NCBI RefSeq assembly: GCF_028453695.1
Contig: NC_135780.1
Span: 5,704,001-5,768,000 of the forward strand
Length of the DNA stretch: 64,000 bases
From: Augochlora pura
Lineage: Eukaryota > Arthropoda > Insecta > Hymenoptera > Halictidae
Direction: 5' to 3'
The translations under genes were made by a program, and so were the position numbers. Numbering within the stretch: position 1 is the stretch's first letter; each line of letters starts with the position of its first letter. The notes under the pieces are model-generated. The model was not told where the DNA came from, searched no databases, and saw nothing but the letters and a program-made list of their open reading frames with translations. This document shows, piece after piece, positions 1 through 12,252 of the stretch.

Positions 1-273
1 ATGATCCCTTAATCCGCTTGCATCATTAGCGAATTAGAAGAGCGAGCCACCATATTTCCGATGTCTCTCTCTCTCTCTCTCTCTGTCCCCCGCCCGCGAC
101 GCGAACGTTTTAATAAGGCAAGCTTCGACCCCTTGCCATAATTTAACCAGTCGGACTCGCGACGGAGATTTGTAACAATAAATGTAAATAGCATTTGTAA
201 CAATAAATATATTGGAAAATTGCGATTTGCATCACTGTGACTGGAATCCACTGATAAGTTAACAAGTTGTTAA

Positions 274-461
274 CCCTTTGCACTCGAGTGGCGCCTCTGG
301 AGGGTCAATGAAAATTGTTACATAATTAACCAAATAATGTTGACATTATTAAATAGCCTTCCGTTAAAAGCATAACAGTTTTACGAATCTTAGTACTATA
401 CTACAGCTGGTCAAAATAGCAATTTTGAATCTAAGCTTAAAATGGCTTCGAGTGCAAAGGG
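274..461 (+). mobile_element. TTAA-MITE family 1, copy 1 (internally shortened)
   Basis: TTAA at 270-273 and 462-465 flank ends CCCTTTGCACTCGAG and CTTCGAGTGCAAAGGG. At 188 bp it is about 50 bp shorter than the longer copies. The TTAA duplication and CCC..GGG ends fit a piggyBac-type non-autonomous element. Plus orientation here means the end carrying the GTGG(C/T)GCCTC motif comes first. Confidence 0.75.
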
Positions 462-1555
462 TTAATAGGTTCGTCAAAGTTGACAGATCGAAAGTACATC
501 CAATTAAATATTGTCTCGCAAAAATATTTATCGAACTTAAAAAAGACAATATATCCTTCTCACCCGATGTTGATCAATTTATCCTAGCAAGAAATTCGTT
601 TGAGAAATTGTTCCCGCGTAGCCAGAAGACAAATGAATGAGAAAAGGGACTAACCCCTAAAAAGTATTCGAATAAAAAGCCCCCAGCGGTCCACGGTATT
701 CAAATACCGTTTCGGAACGATCAAGGGACGCAAGAAGAAGAAGAAGAAGAAGAAGAAGATTCCATTGTATCGGATATCCGGTCTGAGGAGCGTTTCCAAG
801 CGCCATTACAGATTCCGCTAAAAGAGTGTGCGCGCCTTTGAATTCTTTTCGTTCCTTGGACCGGGGGGGAACGTCTCCCTCCCTCTATATCGATTCCTCT
901 CGACGCGATGTATTAGTCCGTCCCCCCCTCCCTTTCAGCCCCGGCATTCGTATCGTTGGTCCACGCGATAACGATAGATTTTATTACGGCTCGTAATACG
1001 TTCTCATTACAGGACGTGCTCGGAAGGTTGAATGGCGCATCTTGGGTGCGTGTGTACGTCGGTCTCTCGTAGGTCACTTCTCCTCTCCCTAACGAGTCCG
1101 CCACGGTTTCCCATGCAAGGAGCGGGCAACGGAAAGAAGATAAATTCGATCGATAAGCGCGCGCGCGCTCTCTCTTCTTCCAGCCCAGAGGGGGGGATAA
1201 AAAATAGGAAACGATTTAATAACGCGCCAAAGGATTTATCCGGGACGCGAAATCTGGTATTCCGCTCGCGGATAATTAATTCTGGCCGCGCGTGTTTGTT
1301 GGTTTACCGGCGTTTACATCGTTTCGTTTAACTTCGGGATCGGACGCGCCGATCGCCCTCGGTACTCTTCGGGCTCGGGATATTTTCGAAACGATAGGAC
1401 GGACATTTTTCCGATCGAATGGCGAAACGTCGTACGTTTGCGCACTTGGTTCTGTTCAGTGTGTAATAATTTTCACCTAATTGCGAGCTTTTCTGCCGTC
1501 GAAGGATATCTTGCAAATGGCGTTTTATTAGTAATTATTAATTTATTAGTATTAA
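462..1555. other. Noncoding spacer
   Basis: Holds the (AAG)n tract and CpG-rich patches with a short (CG)n near 1160. Nothing gene-like is seen. Confidence 0.7.
732..759. repeat. (AAG)n microsatellite
   Basis: Nine AAG units in noncoding sequence. A complementary (TTC)n occurs at 4660-4691. Confidence 0.95.
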
Positions 1556-1793
1556 CCCTTTGCACTCGAGTGGTGACTGTGAGGCACCATAAAATTGTTC
1601 TATCACATGGCAAAATAATCTCTACGCTAACGAAATTTCTATTTAAACAATTTTTAAGGTTATGTAACGTTGACGCAAATAACAAAAATCAATTACGTAT
1701 GCATAAAATGCACTTTGCTATATAAAATGGAAATACTATAAGTCAGAGAAATTACTTCAAATTTCCAGTTGAAATGGCTTCGAGTGCAAAGGG
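1556..1793 (+). mobile_element. TTAA-MITE family 1, copy 2 (near full length)
   Basis: 238 bp between TTAA 1552-1555 and TTAA 1794-1797, with intact ends on both sides. The interior has the family's ATGCATAAAATGCACTTTG-like core. The open frames across it are not conserved between copies and are not genes. Confidence 0.82.
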
Positions 1794-2920
1794 TTAAATG
1801 GTCGTCCTATAAGTTCGCACCATATACTCTATCCACTTGACCCGTTAAATGGCAAAAACGAACCACTTAAATTAATTGTATCTAAACTTTTCTGTACCTT
1901 CAACATCCTAGTCAAATAAATGTATTACAATAAAAATGAATTCTGAACACGACTCAGATAAATGGGAGAAGAATATAAGATGAATCGCGTGCGCAAGGTA
2001 GAAGCCATATTCAATATAAAAATAAAGCAGTTTCTATGCAAATTTTCTTCAATCGTTTCTTTACTCGATTTTTTCAATAATCGAAAATGATTCTAATGTA
2101 ACGATTCCACGGTTCATTGATAACTCGATGAAATTATATTATTTGATTGATAATTCGGAACCGTGCGACGAAACAACTTCTCTTATCTGATAACAAGTAA
2201 GCAAACTATTAATAACATTGATCGGCAATGTTCGCAGTTGCTGGGGGCAGATCGCAGGCACTCGATATTGTTAGGGCGCAAAGAATCATTCTGGCCCGTG
2301 AACGCTGAATTGATGGGGTCCCCCGAATGTACGTGGAGGACAGCTACGACGACGACGACGCCGACGACGACGGTGGTGGTGGTGGTGTTGCATCGGTGAG
2401 GCTTGTAATGGTATTCCAGATGGTCGTAAAGCTGTCCGCCGCTGGTGGAGCCGCTGTCCACGAACAACATTCCAAGGGCTATCGATATCTAGCGCGTCCG
2501 TAGAGTAACGTCGGGGCCCCCGATCGATGAATTACATCGGACCCTCCCTGTTAACTACCAACGCCGCTTAACCGAATCACCCTTCTTTCACCGATCGATA
2601 CGATCGATTCGATTTGCAACGCGAGAAACTTGCAACCGCTGCCCCATCGCCCGATCGCTGATAAACCCTCGCCGCCCCCTCGCCCCTCAACCCCTTTCCC
2701 CCCTCCTTTGCTCATTCCGCGCCGATCTCAACAGAATCTTAGACAAGTTTCGACCGTGTGAAAGTTTCCTTTACGGTGACGGTCGATTTATCAAGGGGGA
2801 TGAATAAACAACGTTCTCGACGCTTTTAGTACAGTCCCGACGGCGAATCGGAGGAATCGTTTGCCCGCGGTTTGAACGGGTATTCAACAATACTTATACT
2901 TTCGAGGTATTGACACTTAA

Positions 2921-3148
2921 CCCTTTGCACTCGGCGCCATTTTAACTGTAAATTTGAAACAATTTTTCTGGTTCCTGGTATATACATTCTATTTAAGAAA
3001 ATAAATTTTTATGCATAGAAAATTTATTCTTGTGACTCCTACCAACAGTTTTACTACTTGACAATTTTTTCAATCTAAACCTTATTATTGCAAAAATTAT
3101 TTTTGGGTGAAGTAGAATAATTTTAGTGGCGCCTCAGAGTGCAAAGAG
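2921..3148 (-). mobile_element. TTAA-MITE family 1, copy 3 (minus)
   Basis: TTAA 2917-2920 and 3149-3152 bound a reversed copy. The end near 3148 has lost the second arm of the subterminal palindrome: GTGGCGCCTCA runs straight into GAGTGCAAAG, as if deleted between two GAG triplets. The right-hand TTAA is shared with the next candidate element end at 3153. Confidence 0.75.
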
Positions 3149-3152
3149 TTAA

Positions 3153-3240
3153 CCCTTAGCGCTCCGGAGCCCTCCGTCATTTTTTCCGTAACTCCGTAGG
3201 TGACGTATACGTCACAATTCGTCGCTATTACTGACGTGTG
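3153..3240 (+). mobile_element. Left end of a different TTAA element (family 3)
   Basis: CCCTTAGCGCTCCGGAG begins directly after TTAA and resembles the CCCTTTGCGCTCCAGG end at 51123. A perfect 16-bp palindrome (GTGACGTATACGTCAC, 3200-3215) follows. I see no matching right end, so this is a fragment or a chance resemblance. Confidence 0.3.
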
Positions 3241-3619
3241 ATTGCGAGGAGAAACTTTTGCCCTTCGCGAGATCAATGTCTCGCTCGCGTGTCGCGAAAC
3301 AGCGCCGATCCTAACAAAAAATGAAAGGCATCTCTCGCGCGCGCGCGCGCGGAAAAGTCGAAAACGTCCTCTCGGATCTCGGCGTAATCCTTCCGTTTCC
3401 AGAACACCGCATAATTCGGTTGGGCAAGATTCAAACCGCATCCGTTACGGGACTTTCGTTGCGGATCCACCGTACCGTGGCGCGTTCACCGCGAAACGGG
3501 AGAGAGCTTTGGCGAAAAGTATAATTGGGACCGGTGGACAATTCTGTCGAGAGGTCCTCGTTAAGATTCTTCTTTTAAAACGAGACTCGAATCGTGGAAG
3601 TTCTCCTGTTCAAAGAGAA

Positions 3620-3654
<35 letters not shown>

Positions 3655-4659
3655 ACGGGGAACCCTCGTCGGGACATCTTTCTTTCCGCACACGTTTCAC
3701 CTCCCTTTCATCCTATTTAATAACTCGTCGATTGTATTTTTCTGTTGTATTGTTTCGAGGGTCCGCCGAGAAAAATTGAATAATCTCGATGCGCCTGGCG
3801 AGGAGGCGAGCGTCTCGTCTCCTCGTATTTCATGCGGAGGAGGAGTTTCGTTTCAGAAAATTATGAATTTACAATGAACGACTTCTATGCGACGGCGAAG
3901 CTCGTTGTGTTGGAAACCATTTTTAATTAGCGGCATTATGCGGCTCGATTATAAGATATTTTACCGTTAAAAAAAGAAGATCTATTTAACACGTTATATT
4001 CCATATAATATATAATTTTATAACAGTTCTAAGACTGTAGATTATATTTCCATCAAAATAATGAAACGTTAGGAAAAATGGAGTGTAGAACGAAGAGAAT
4101 AAGTTCGTTCAATAGTTGTGTAGACAATAATTAATTGTTACATATTATATTTTAATCTATAGATAAAATAACAAATAGCCTAAATGGAAAATCGAATATA
4201 AAAAGGTCGACATAGAAAAATTAAAATACTTGTATTTTGTTACTTTCATAAATCGATATAATTGGGACATACCTTCGAAACAGTAAAAAATAATGAAAGA
4301 ATTCTCCGACGTTAATTTATTAAAATTAATAAGGAAATAAATAACGTTCTTTCTTGCATTTGTATCCGCAGCCTGGTGCATTTTGCAACGTCACTTTTTG
4401 CACTCTGCAAAAAGCAAAGATCGCGTCGCGTTGCTTTCATTCGACGAATCACGGTTTCGATTGTTATTAAATTTCTGAAATCGCGCCGCGGATTGCGAAA
4501 GCTCCGCAGCGAGCCAAGATGGCCGCGGCGGTTTACGGAGTCCGCGAGTGGAAACCGCCGGTGATTCAACCGGCCAATTACGCGTGAACGCAAAATATCC
4601 CTAGCGTTACATATTTATGCGAGCAATTGCCTTCTCTATGCCCGCTTTGCGGGGCCGTT

Positions 4660-4661
4660 TT

Positions 4662-4691
<30 letters not shown>
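4660..4691. repeat. (TTC)n microsatellite
   Basis: Ten TTC units next to a GC-rich segment. Confidence 0.95.
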
Positions 4692-4692
<1 letters not shown>

Positions 4693-4954
4693 GCTCCGAG
4701 TAATCCGATATGCAGATGCACATGTGCATCACACGCCGCGGAGGAAAGAGGAGGACGCGCGGGGTGCGACGATTCATGGAAAGGTCGCGACGGTAATAAT
4801 TAAGTAGACGCTGCAGTGAAATAGAATTTTAATCATCTTAACTAAATATATCATATTTAGCGTTACATAAGCCGACTCAGGAATCCAATTTTCTGCTGCG
4901 GCTTTACGTGTTTTGCTCGTAGAGCGTGCGCGCCTTTGAAGGGTCCAGGAGCAT

Positions 4955-5290
4955 ACACTTATGGACAAAAGTTGAGGAACGTTTAATTCTCAAGTGGCAT
5001 TCGTTAATGTTTCACTGAAATTTCATACTTTTATTATTTAATTAAAGGTTATTAAATTGACTAAATTAAAGGTTATTGAAGTTATTAAATTAAAGGTTAT
5101 TAAAGTTATTAAATTAAAGGTATTATTAGTCTTACTAAATTATATTTTACATACCATGATTAAGCGTGTAACCTGCCTCTTGTACTTCGAAGAGTTATTT
5201 TATTAATTTGGCATTAACAGGACTGCAACTGAACTGCGGAATTATGTGCAAAATAAAAATTGTCCGCATCAATCGCAATTTATAAAAACC
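4955..5290 (+). mobile_element. Tc1-like element relic (left part)
   Basis: ACACTTATGGACAAAAGTTG resembles Tc1-like termini. About 285 bp on, GTGCAAAATAAAAATTGTCC..ATCGCAA aligns to the relic at 63.58 kb. A 24-bp AT-rich tandem repeat (5040-5122) lies inside. No transposase frame remains. Confidence 0.35.
5040..5122. repeat. 24-bp AT tandem repeat
   Basis: AAATTAAAGG recurs at 5063, 5087 and 5111 inside the Tc1-like relic. Confidence 0.75.
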
Positions 5291-7459
5291 AAGCGGTAAA
5301 TTGATACTTTTTTTGAGCCATTTTAATGGATTAAAAATAATACATTAACATTTCAAAATACCTCCAACACCTTCAACATTTTTAATCTTAACCGCCGTAT
5401 TTTTATGGAATTTTTTTTTTATGAAAATTCCATATCGCGAAAGTATCGCCTTACATCCTTAACGTCATCAGTTCGAAATGGTTGCGATAGGGCAGACAGC
5501 TATTATAACGAACGACGTCTAACGTCGTGTCCACTTTTTTTCTAGAACAGGCAGCAATATTGTTCCGAGCGACGGGGGGGACAACGTCGCCTTCTTTCCT
5601 CGAGTTACGCTCGCCGTGCGCTTTTATTGGAAAAATGCTGGAGGGTATATCCCGCGGGCGGAAGCTGGATTTGTTTACCGGAACATCTTCTTTCTCCCCC
5701 ACCCCCACCTCCACCCCCGAAGTCTCGCATTTACACATCGTCGCGAGGACGATTGGAATCTCGAAAGCGAACGAAAACCAGCTCCAATTACGGTTCAACC
5801 GGGGCTCAGGTGTATGATACATTGTTGCGCCTCGTTTAGATCAGAAACGTGTTCCACGGGAATTATTGCTACAATTAGAACGTGTCTTGCTCTCGTCCAT
5901 CGAATCGTGGCGTATTCTGGTATGCGAAGAAATGGTATTCGGACCGTTTATATTATTCCTTGAAGCGTTATAAATTTGTGTTAACGACGAGCCGCTGCTG
6001 CTTTGGCGCGCAACAGAATTAATTGCGTAAAACAATTAATGCGAGTTTTTGAAAAATTACGAAGCAGCTTCTGTTTATGTACAGCCGTCGTGCGATAAGA
6101 TGACGCCGTTGCGTTTATACGCTCTCTCTCTTGTCAGCTGTTCAGCTTTTTATCTTGCATAAAAATTGGCGCTATCGCTACTGTGGACACATTATAATCA
6201 ATTTTCTAAGAAACGTGTCTCGGGTACAGTTGCCGCAAAGTAAACCATAGAAACCAGCAAATGACCGCGATACATTGTATCCTACCAGTGCCACCGGTTT
6301 CCACCGCGAACGCGGCCACGAATTTATGCTCTGTCAAAATAATTTGCGCCCTATCGTACGCGTGTCCGTTGGGCACGAGCTAAAAGAGTTACTAAGGTAT
6401 CGGAGCTTAGGATCGCCGGGGGGACACGCACTAAGTCTCCGGTTAATTCAAATAATTCCGTCGGATTGAATTTGTTGTAGCTACTCTCGAAAAGGATCGA
6501 GGCATTATACGCAGTCGATCCGGGCTCGCGATGCCACTCTCAACTCTCTCTCTCTCTCTCTCGCGCGGCTTTTGCCGAGGGCTGTAACAGCTCTATGTAT
6601 TACAAGCGCGCTCACGCGATCTAGCGAGATAATTATTACGATGAAGTATGCAGTTCGTCAAGTGATACGCGCGAGCAATTGCGTGCAGCCACGGCCGCGA
6701 GCAATCTCAGCGGGGGTTCGAAGCGAGAGAAAGAGAACGCGTTATCGTCCTGTGCCACGTGTTATTATTCCCCGGTGATTATTATTCGCGGGCGCGCGCG
6801 CATTCTGTGCGTATATACGAGTCCCCGCGCTAGGAATGCCCTTCCTAGAAGTGATATTTAATTAATGCCCGGCGAGCATCGGACCGGGGCCAACATGCTC
6901 GCCGAGTTGCTTTATAGTTACGAGCGGATTTATTCTCACCCCTATCGCGATCCTGCCTGACAATTATTTTATTCCCCCGGCGAATTAAATGAAGTTCAAC
7001 TGTTGAATTAAAAAACCGCTGATCGATGCTCCCGTGTAACGCGGGCTTCTCTTCCTCTAAATAGCTTATCGAGATCGGCCCGTTGCATTCCATCCGCTTT
7101 GACACGGTGTGCGCAAGGGATGGTTTCTCGTTAGGCATATTGCCTACCATTTATTTTAGACATACGTTTACAACATTCTTTACTATAATATATATTACTA
7201 TATACTACAATAGAATCGTTAATAGAATCGAATTTATAAACTCGTCGATAAGAACGCACTTCGTTCAATACGTCTCGCCAACGCGTCTGATCATTACCGG
7301 ACGTTTCTACTTGGCGCCTCACGAAAACTACTCGGAAAAAGCTTATCCCACATTTTCGATTTCTTTTTAAGCAACCGAATGATCTGTCCGCATGGTTTTA
7401 TTTAGCTCCGTTTAATTAAAGTTTCGACCTTCTTCCACGATCCGAACAACTACAGTTAA

Positions 7460-7678
7460 CCCTTTGCACTCGAGTGGCGACTCTCAGGCACCATTAAAAT
7501 GATTCTGTCACGTTCTAAAATCATTCTTATACTAACAGAGTTTAGATTGAAAAAATCGCAAGAATCACAAGAATTAGTTTCATACGTATAAAACACACTT
7601 TGTCACATAAAACGGAAATATTATAAGTCAGCAATATTATTTCAGATTTATAGTTGGAACGGCTTCGAGTGCGAAGAG
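7460..7678 (+). mobile_element. TTAA-MITE family 1, copy 4
   Basis: TTAA at 7456-7459; the right-hand site has decayed to TCAA (7679-7682) and the right end reads CTTCGAGTGCGAAGAG. The interior aligns to copy 2 (ACACACTTTGTCACATAAAA). The end mutations suggest an older insertion. Confidence 0.7.
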
Positions 7679-7697
7679 TCAAGCCTCGGGATCCGAG

Positions 7698-7830
7698 GAG
7701 ATTCATTTGTATTTAGAAAATTAAGAGCTGTTAACCGTTGCAGCAAGTGTTGCACTATATGCAATTCCATAATATATAAAATGCTCCAAGTTATATAAAA
7801 TAGCCACGCTACAAGCCTAAACAGATACAT
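7698..7830 (+). mobile_element. Family 1 subfamily fragment
   Basis: Internal sequence (ATTTAGAAAATTAAGAGCTG through ATATATAAAATGCTC) matches copies at 28485-28600 and 35108-35210. It follows copy 4 with no clear TTAA of its own and is probably a decayed second insertion. Confidence 0.45.
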
Positions 7831-9491
7831 GCGCGTTCGTCTATTGTTATCCGCGCGGCATCGCGGAAACGGCGATCGTCCGCGAGTACACGCTTAATCA
7901 CAAGGGAATCGTTGACGAAGAATAAAACAGTCGTACATTGTTTAGCGGTAGTTCGTCGAAACAATGTGGGTGCCCCCATCGGACAGTGGAACGAACGCCT
8001 ACCAACGGCTGCGCGCGCGGCTCATTGTACACGGCCGCGGCCGAAGTCTTGGCTCGGCACGCGCATTATAAGTCGCTATTACAGCATCCTCTCGTCCCGT
8101 GTCTGCTTTGCATACAAAAAAGGTGTGGGCGCATTGTCACGTAAATTAAGATATAAATACAGCGTGCAAGGTAATGACGGGTTTCGGGAGGATCCGAGGA
8201 TGATCCCCCCCTCCGCTCTGTCGAGAGGCCGATTTGCATAAATCGGAGAAAGGCGGCTACGCACGCGATCCAGAAACATAGCCGAGCAAATAATCCACGC
8301 GTCACCGTCGAAGTTCATCGTCGGACGAGTCCGCGAGAACAATCGTCGAGTTTCTATCAGGTCGACCGCTAAAAAGAGAAAAAAAAGAAGAGGAAGAAAC
8401 TGTGGCGCAGGAATAAAAGAAAGAAGCTGTCTCGATGATTCGCGCGTGCTTTATGGAGCGTGCGGATGAAACGCGGGTACCGTGGCAGCATTGCAAATAT
8501 GAGCTTCCCCCCCGGCCTCCGGTCGTAAAGGACGCGCAAGTGACGCTTTTCCTATGTAGGAATATCGTTGCGGCGCTCTCGTAATGGCGGTCGTCGTATT
8601 CTCTATCTCTTCTACCTCTCGTCGTTTCATGCGCGGGAATCTTCGCGGAGGCGCTGAATTCCGCGTGTATGCTTTCCGTAAATCATTTGACGGTGTCTTC
8701 AACCGGCTACTGTGTTGCCGAGGATGTCGACTCGCCGCGGCTTTTCAACGTATTCGCACTTGTCTTGATCTGGTCCGGCCATTTCTTCGAAGAAATTTCG
8801 GAATTTTCCGAATATTTTCTGTGGCCACGTTGAATGCTTCGTTCGTGTGAAAAAAAATACTAGAAATCGCGAAGAGGTTTTTAACAAGTCATAGTTATTT
8901 TAATAAAAGATTAAGATTAATTAATAAAAGATTGCTACGAAAATAATTGAACAAAATAATGCAACTAAGGAAGCATGCGAGCGACATTTTATCGGGATTT
9001 AAAAGTAAATTTTCTACTTTGTTATAGTCGGAATAATTATTTTACGAAGCAGCGTTCGCGTCACGTCGAAGGCTTCGGTGTAATAGGATTTAAGAGGGAT
9101 TCGCTGAAATTGGCCGGCCATTGATCGAGTCTGCGGAAACTTTCGACGACGGCATTTAGGGCCGGTCGCGTGTTTCCCGGCCGCGCGATCATATCTGACG
9201 CGAGTCCAACCGCAATTGCGTGTATTCCCCATCGAGTGTATCGAATTAATTAATGCCCGCCGCACGCAGCGGTAATGTTTGGCCGGCTAGCCGGAATAAT
9301 GAACCGCCGGATCCGCTAAGCTGTGTCTATTTTCGATTACACGAGAATCTACTCGAAGAGCGACCCCCTTGGCGCGAACCTAAATTCGGAAAAGCGCTCG
9401 GCGCCGCGTTTTGTCACGCTTTTTACTTTTCTTGGAAACCTTTTGGTCGCGTTCGCGAAGTCATTTTTAGTCATCCGTGACCACTGTTTAA

Positions 9492-9690
9492 CCCTTTGCA
9501 GTCGAAGCCATTTCAACTGCAAATCTAAAACAATTTCTCTGGCTTCCAGCGTCTCCATTTTATGTAACAATATTTATTTTATGCATATGAAATCGAGTCT
9601 CGTGACTCGTATAATAGTTAAACTTTTCACAATTTTTATATCTAAGATTTTGCGATATAAATATAGCTTTGGCTATTAAAAATAATTTTG
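9492..9690 (-). mobile_element. TTAA-MITE family 1 fragment (minus, one end lost)
   Basis: TTAA 9488-9491 is followed by CCCTTTGCAGTCGAAGCC and the typical CTGGCTTCCAGCGT/ATGCATATGAAAT interior. No second end is found; homology fades near 9690. Confidence 0.55.
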
Positions 9691-10303
9691 CGATTAAAAT
9701 GAATATTTTTGCAAGCGACGTTTATCTTTCTAGAAATTGAAATCTGCGAATCATATTCACTTATTTGTAATAACTGCAAAATTTAAAAATTGTGTAAATA
9801 ATTATCGCAGATTAATTATTTGCAATGGAACTTGTACTATTTTGTAACTAAACAATTCATATTAAATTTTATAAACTAAAATGCGCGCTTCTGTTCCTAA
9901 TAATGAAATATCCAAGAATTCCAAGGAGTATCAATTTTAAATATCAACAAATTACATCATCGTGCCGATCGCATTTATTAAACCGCGTTATGTTAAAATA
10001 ACACGGCTATATGCTTCACGCAATGCTCGAACAAAATGTTTTATTCACGATCGTTAATACCGTCGCCAACGATTAATTATACTTGCCGCGTTTCTGATCG
10101 GTTGCGTACTGTAATTCAATTGGCCCATCAAATACAATACAATTGTTAAGTGTATCGTTTCAATACCGCACGGTTGATGCGCCGATATCAAAGGAATACC
10201 ATTGAAATAACATGCTATACGGCGTTCGGCAAAGTCCGTTCAACAATTTCTCATGCGCCGCGCAATTCAATTACGATGCGCTTGTAATAGAGAGATATCG
10301 TGC

Positions 10304-10324
10304 GGGGGGGGGGGGGGGGGGGGG
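10304..10324 (+). repeat. Homopolymer of 21 G
   Basis: Twenty-one consecutive G between ATCGTGC and AAAAACT. It can form a G-quadruplex and is a likely assembly error point. Confidence 0.95.
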
Positions 10325-10495
10325 AAAAACTAATACGAAACAATGATAGACATTGCGCACGCTATTATACAGCAAATACATAATACCGAGCAAATATAGG
10401 TTAAACATAATAGAATTGATACGCACCGATAATTATTCTTTCGAACGCGTTACAAATTATCCGCGAGCATACCCCGATAGCTTAACCCTTTCGAA

Positions 10496-10720
10496 TGGCG
10501 ACTCTGAGGCACCACTAAAATTGTTACAGCGCGTTTCAAAATAATTTTTATATTAGGAAAAATTAGATTTCAGAAATTATTAAAAGTACAACTGTTATTG
10601 CACGAGTTGCAAGATTCGATGGCATATGCATAAAATATATTTTGTTATAGAAAATCGCAATGCTATATGTGAGAAAAGTTACTTTAGAATTAGAGTTAAA
10701 ATGGCATTGTGTGCAAAGGG
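10496..10720 (+). mobile_element. TTAA-MITE family 1, copy 6
   Basis: 225 bp between TTAA 10492-10495 and TTAA 10721-10724. The left terminus has lost part of the GCACTCGAG motif (it reads CCCTTTCGAATGGCG), while the right end GTGTGCAAAGGG is largely intact. Confidence 0.7.
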
Positions 10721-11616
10721 TTAATATCAAGTACCGGGTATCAATTTGCAACGTAATATAGTATATTGTACAATATAAACGTATATTGCTCTCGGATCGG
10801 TTACGCCTCCTCTCAGCAAACTCCATAATTATTCTTCGCCGTTTCACTTATTCACGAAAGATTTGTTCCCTGGGTTCTGCGGTTCTGGCACCGTGGAGCG
10901 TACGGCATCGACGAGAAGAGCGGACTAAAGGGCGCAATGTCGGTCGCCATTATGGGGCAGCCCTGCTCCATTTGTCGTACCGTCGCGTCATCATGAAGTC
11001 ATATTTCACGACTTATGGTAATTACGTTCTGCCACCCAGAAGTTACGCTCGTACATGTGGGCCAGCATGCGAGTCTCTTTGTCAAGGTCTATGTATATTT
11101 ATACATAAATACCTGGCCGGTGTTGTACATGTTGTACAGGATGTTCCACGGAGCCCCGAGTTTTATGGACAACCATGCAAAGCGAGCGCGCCGTTTCCAT
11201 TAAAATAACTTACATCTAAATAACTCGGAGCTACAAAATGTCTCGGAACGATTGTATTTTGACGCGACGGGAACCGAGCCCTTAAAGGAACGTTGAAACC
11301 TTCCGAAGTATATTCTGGTACAATTAATCTCAATTGAAGAACGCGTCGTCTCGCGTGCTTTTAATTGGTCGTAAACCTTTTAGCGATCGTTTTCTTTCTT
11401 TCTTGTCATTTTTCTGCCACGCCTCTCTCTCTCTTCCAGTGTATTTTTAAGACGATCCTAACATCACGTAATTCCGTGGAAAATACTCGCGGCAAAGAAA
11501 TATAGCGAAAAAAGAGACGTGGAAACGCGTGGCTCCTCCACGACTTCATACACCCGGGAATAAAGATAGCCCGGGAATTGTAGCCGGGAAGCGAAATCTA
11601 TTTTCTTGAGATTGCT

Positions 11617-11868
11617 ACGTGTCAAATACCCTAAGTGGTTTGCTACGCATTATGTGGGGCAGCCTGTAGGTGATGCTGCTCTTGTCCAGCGTTGCGCGCG
11701 TGTACGAAATGGCGTGCACCAACACCGTCTCTCTGTGCCACGCGTGAAACAGGAGAACACGTTGGAACCACGGCGCGGCGACCAAGCGGATGCGTATTAC
11801 GGTTTTCAAGGGACGAATTGTAGCTATTTGTTGGTTCAGCAGGGGTATCAATCTCCAGTATACGGCCC
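11617..11868 (-). other. Unassigned protein-like segment
   Basis: A GC-balanced block open on three frames. The minus-strand frame reads hydrophobic/basic residues including WFQRVLLFHAWHRETVLVHA and ends near a possible donor (AGG then GTATTT). No family is recognised and the acceptor side is weak. It could be a conserved noncoding element. Confidence 0.2.
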
Positions 11869-12027
11869 TGACGCCGACACAAATTGTCGCTCCGGATAAT
11901 ACAGTAATACCACGAAAGTCACTGCGTTTCGTGCTTTCAAAGTCTCCCTCGCTCGCCAGGCTTTTCCTGGTTCGCTCGCCAAAATATATCTCGAAGTTGA
12001 TCGACGATCGTCATTTTCATCGATTAA

Positions 12028-12252
12028 CCCTTTGCACTCGAAACAATTTTAACTGTATATTTAGAATAACTTCTCTGGCTTATAGTATTTTTATTTTATG
12101 CAACGCAGTGCATTTTTATACGTATGAAATTTATTCTTGCAATAGTTTCACTATTTAACACAGTTTTTAAATATAAACTTTGACGATAAGGTATAAAAAT
12201 GATCTCTAACAATTTTAGTGGTGCCTCAGAGGCACCACTCGAGTGCAAAGGG
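12028..12252 (-). mobile_element. TTAA-MITE family 1 with perfect subterminal palindrome
   Basis: 225 bp between TTAA 12024-12027 and TTAA 12253-12256. Next to the right end, positions 12217-12239 form a perfect palindrome with 11-base arms (AGTGGTGCCTC and its complement) around a single A. This is the best-preserved version of the asymmetric end hairpin in the window. Confidence 0.8.

Larger units (their letters stand above)
3241..7455. other. Noncoding spacer
   Basis: Holds (GA)n and (TTC)n tracts, the Tc1-like relic and CpG-rich patches. The frames near 3242-3877 and 5451-5822 are products of purine runs or C-rich runs. Confidence 0.65.

Noticed and set aside
3242..3877. 211-codon plus-strand frame
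   Set aside because: Contains a long Glu/Arg run from (GA)n and low-complexity sequence; no domain and no splice context.
11130..11200. TACAGGATGTTCCACGGAG as an end of the 51.85-kb type element
   Set aside because: Only a loose match to the TATACxGGGTGTC end and no partner end nearby; a similar loose match at 50278 was also dropped.
10786..11208. 140-codon plus-strand frame
   Set aside because: No domain, and an overlapping frame is equally open; sequence looks like spacer with transposon fragments.
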